Shown in pieces: positions 6,630-8,310 of a DNA stretch of 8,310 nt. The position numbers were made by a program, and so were the translations under genes. Numbering within the stretch: the first letter of the stretch is position 1; every line of letters begins with the position of its first letter. The notes beneath the pieces were generated by a model, which was given only the letters and a program-made list of their open reading frames with translations, searched no databases and had not been told where the DNA came from. The DNA is from an uncultured Verrucomicrobiota bacterium (GTDB lineage Bacteria; Verrucomicrobiota; Verrucomicrobiae; Opitutales; Opitutaceae): the NCBI GenBank assembly GCA_946481225.1, contig CAMLNJ010000109.1, forward strand, positions 1 to 8,310, written 5' to 3'.

Positions 6630-8096
6630 ATGAAACGCCTGGAGCTGCGGCTGCGGTGGATGCTTTTGATCACCTCTCTGGCGGCAAACGTGGGCGCCCA
6701 GGTCGCGTCTCCTGTGACCGTCGAGGAGGCGATCCGGCGCGCGCTCGCCTGCAACCGGCAGATCAAGGTGGATCGCTGTTCCATCGATATCGCGCGTGCC
6801 AATCTGTTGGAGAGCCACGGCGCGTTCGATCCTGCGGTGACCTTCGGCCACGAACACGGGCGTGAGCGCACGCCTTTCACGCAGGGCGGCTCGCTTCGCG
6901 GACAGTCGGCGGAGCGCGACTCCCAGCGGCTGACGGTCGATGGACACGCGCCCTGGGGGCTCGATTACAGCGTCGGCACCCGCGCGATCGGCGAGCGGGC
7001 GGAGGGAAGCACGGGGGATTTCACCGCGTTTTCCGGCATCACGCTGACCCAGCCCCTGCTGCGGGCGGCGGGCTTTTCCGCGAACCTGTATGAGGTGCGG
7101 CTGGCGCGGGCGGACGTCAGAATTTCGGAGTGGGAATTTCGCCAGACGCTGATGGACACGGTCACCCGCGTGGTGGTCGCGTATGGCGAGCTGGTCCTCG
7201 CGCACGAATACGCGCGGGTGGCGCGGCGTTCGCGCGACCTGGCGACGGAGCTGCTGCGGGAAAACGAAATCCGCGTGCGGGCGGGCGGGATGGCGGAAAA
7301 CCAGCTGATCCAGGCCCGGGCGCGGGTGGCCGCGCGGACGGAAAGGGTTATCGTGACCGAACGCGCGCTGCACGATGCCGATTTGCGGCTGAGGCACCTG
7401 CTCGGTGAGGAGAGTTTTTCGCCGGACGGTCCGTTGCTCGCGGTCCAGGCGGACGACCTGCCCGAATACCCGGTCGATCCGGCGGCCGACCTTCGGCAGG
7501 CGTGGTTTTCGCGGCCTGACTACCAGCAGGCCCGGCTCGATCTGGCCAAAAGGGAAGCCACGCACGCCCACGCGCGCAGCCTGCTCATGCCGCGTTTGGA
7601 CGCGGTGGGGAGCTACGGTTTCAACGGCGCGGGCGACGATCTAGCGGGCAGCCGCCGCATGACGGGCGATCGCGATTTTCCCGCCTATTCGGCCGGATTG
7701 GTGGTGATCCTGCCCCTGGCTTTCGCCCGGGAGCGCGGGCGACTGCGCGCGGCGCGTTTTGAGCAAAATCAGGCGGAGGAAGAGCTGGCGCGCGCGCGGC
7801 AGGAGATCGCGCTGAACGTGAGCCTGGCGGCCGGACGCCTGGACAGCGCCCGCCAGCGGATCGTCGCGACCCGCGAAGCGTATGCCCTGGCGGGCAGGGC
7901 GCTGGAGGACGAGGTGAAGAAATTACGCGCCGGCACGAGTTCCACCTTTGTCGTGCTTTCGCTCCAGGAATCGCTTTCCGAGGTCGAGGTGGCGATGCAT
8001 CGAGCGCGGGCCGAGACACGCATGGCCGCCGCGCTCTATGACCGCGAAACCGGTCGCACGCTCGAGCGGCACGGGCTTCGTTTTTCCCCGCTCTGA
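6630..8096 (+). CDS. TolC-family outer membrane efflux channel
   Basis: A 488-residue TolC-like outer membrane protein, the expected exit duct of the pump. Residues 1-23 form a Sec signal peptide (basic MKRLELRLRW, hydrophobic MLLITSLAA, likely cleavage after VGA). Two outer-membrane-factor repeats follow. The first starts VTVEEAIRRALACNRQIKVDR, carries the GAFDPAVTF strand at 64-72, then QPLLRAAG and a long helical section at about 155-260. The second starts near DLRQAWFSRPDYQQARLDLAKREA (288-310), has LMPRLDAVGSYGF (319-331) and ILPLAFARERGRLRAA (360-375), then helices with KLRAGTSSTFVVLSLQESLSEVE, the usual C-terminal TolC motif. No lipobox is seen. It has two cysteines nine residues apart (C41, C50). 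Start ATG 6630 has no SD and lies 14 bases after the ATPase stop, which supports one operon. Confidence 0.92.
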   Translation: MKRLELRLRWMLLITSLAANVGAQVASPVTVEEAIRRALACNRQIKVDRCSIDIARANLLESHGAFDPAVTFGHEHGRERTPFTQGGSLRGQSAERDSQRLTVDGHAPWGLDYSVGTRAIGERAEGSTGDFTAFSGITLTQPLLRAAGFSANLYEVRLARADVRISEWEFRQTLMDTVTRVVVAYGELVLAHEYARVARRSRDLATELLRENEIRVRAGGMAENQLIQARARVAARTERVIVTERALHDADLRLRHLLGEESFSPDGPLLAVQADDLPEYPVDPAADLRQAWFSRPDYQQARLDLAKREATHAHARSLLMPRLDAVGSYGFNGAGDDLAGSRRMTGDRDFPAYSAGLVVILPLAFARERGRLRAARFEQNQAEEELARARQEIALNVSLAAGRLDSARQRIVATREAYALAGRALEDEVKKLRAGTSSTFVVLSLQESLSEVEVAMHRARAETRMAAALYDRETGRTLERHGLRFSPL

Positions 8097-8123
8097 CGGC
8101 GCTCCGGGGCGCCGGACCCTTTT
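8097..8123 (+). terminator. Probable terminator of the pump operon
   Basis: CGGCGC at 8097-8102 pairs with GCGCCG at 8109-8114 over the loop TCCGGG, starting one base after the channel stop codon. It is followed by GACCC and four T at 8120-8123. The stem is strong but the T run is short and offset, so termination may be partial. The position fits the end of a transcription unit. Confidence 0.45.
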
Positions 8124-8159
8124 CTCAATGCAGCGAACCGAATCCGAAAAAATCTCCTT

Positions 8160-8310
8160 ATGTCACCTATCCATGTTTTCCCACTTCTGGTCGCAGGCGC
8201 GGGCGCATTGCCCGCCGCCCGCTCGGAAACGATCGCTCCGACCATCGCGCCGATCGCCGATCCCGCTGGTTGGCGCATCGTCAATCGAACGGCGAAAATC
8301 GTCGAAGACG
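8160..8310 (+). CDS. Partial secreted protein, N-terminus only
   Basis: An open frame from the ATG at 8160 runs without a stop to the window end (50 codons). The product begins with a hydrophobic, signal-peptide-like segment (MSPIHVFPLLVAGAGALPAA, residues 1-20), with possible cleavage near A19-S22. It lacks the usual N-terminal Lys/Arg. A short repeat-like linker, TIAPTIAPIADP, lies at 24-35, then DPAGWRIVNRTAKIVED. The last segment resembles, from memory, the start of secreted concanavalin-A-like/DUF1080-type domains, but 15 residues are too few to assign it. It follows the pump operon after 63 bases and a hairpin, so it is probably a separate unit. No clear SD is present; a pyrimidine-rich TCTCCTT precedes the ATG. 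A competing minus-strand frame over the same bases has no recognisable features. Confidence 0.55.
   Translation, partial: MSPIHVFPLLVAGAGALPAARSETIAPTIAPIADPAGWRIVNRTAKIVED

Noticed and set aside
6750..6780. Possible disulfide between C41 and C50 of the channel protein
   Set aside because: Two cysteines nine residues apart were noted, but nothing in the sequence shows they are paired or conserved.
6597..7571. 324-codon minus-strand open frame over the channel gene
   Set aside because: Low-complexity Arg/Pro/Gln-rich product opposite a clear TolC-family gene; same GC-driven shadow effect.
8036..8284. Minus-strand small open frame at the window end
   Set aside because: No recognisable product; it overlaps the channel's 3' end and the plus-strand signal-peptide-bearing frame, which is the better coding candidate.

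Overview
The window is a GC-rich bacterial segment with all recognised genes on the + strand. The likely source is Verrucomicrobiota (Opitutales-like), with Acidobacteriota as the alternative. This is inferred from three things: a PadR regulator next to a duplicated-FtsX permease of the ADOP type, a degenerate intergenic repeat of the 'ccgcggattacgcagatgagcgcggat' kind that I associate from memory with verrucomicrobial genomes, and mostly Shine-Dalgarno-less starts. No rRNA, tRNA, insertion sequence or CRISPR array was seen.

Region 1 (1-1437) holds housekeeping genes. The first ~126 bases are low complexity, with an 11-base and a 26-base G run, and may be a poor-quality contig end. An exodeoxyribonuclease III-family AP endonuclease with all its catalytic residues follows (127-891). 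Next is a stand-alone CinA C-terminal / nicotinamide-nucleotide amidase-like protein (934-1437), whose annotated start lies inside the intergenic repeat.

Region 2 (about 1477-8123) looks like one transcription unit for a tripartite efflux or export machine: a promoter-like site, a PadR repressor (1527-1853), an 870-aa duplicated FtsX/MacB-type permease (1961-4573), a HlyD/RND-type periplasmic adaptor (4581-5888), a separate MacB/LolD-type ATPase (5911-6615) and a TolC-family outer membrane channel (6630-8096), ending at a hairpin with a short T run. Gaps within the pump block are 7, 22 and 14 bases. The parts predict an ATP-driven pump in which the fused MacB polypeptide is replaced by a single-chain permease dimer plus a separate ATPase, joined by the adaptor to an outer membrane duct. 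PadR probably controls the unit, perhaps in response to the substrate. ADOP permeases are named 'orphan' because they usually lack a neighbouring ATPase, and here the full partner set is present.

Region 3 (8160 to the end) is the 5' part of a further secreted protein that runs off the window. It starts with a signal-peptide-like segment and is not obviously part of the pump.

No wholly novel system was found. The main points of interest are the complete non-orphan ADOP pump, a shared GATTTT(n)ATG leader in front of three pump genes, a 7-bp hairpin just ahead of the permease, and the pncC-like start inside a dispersed repeat.
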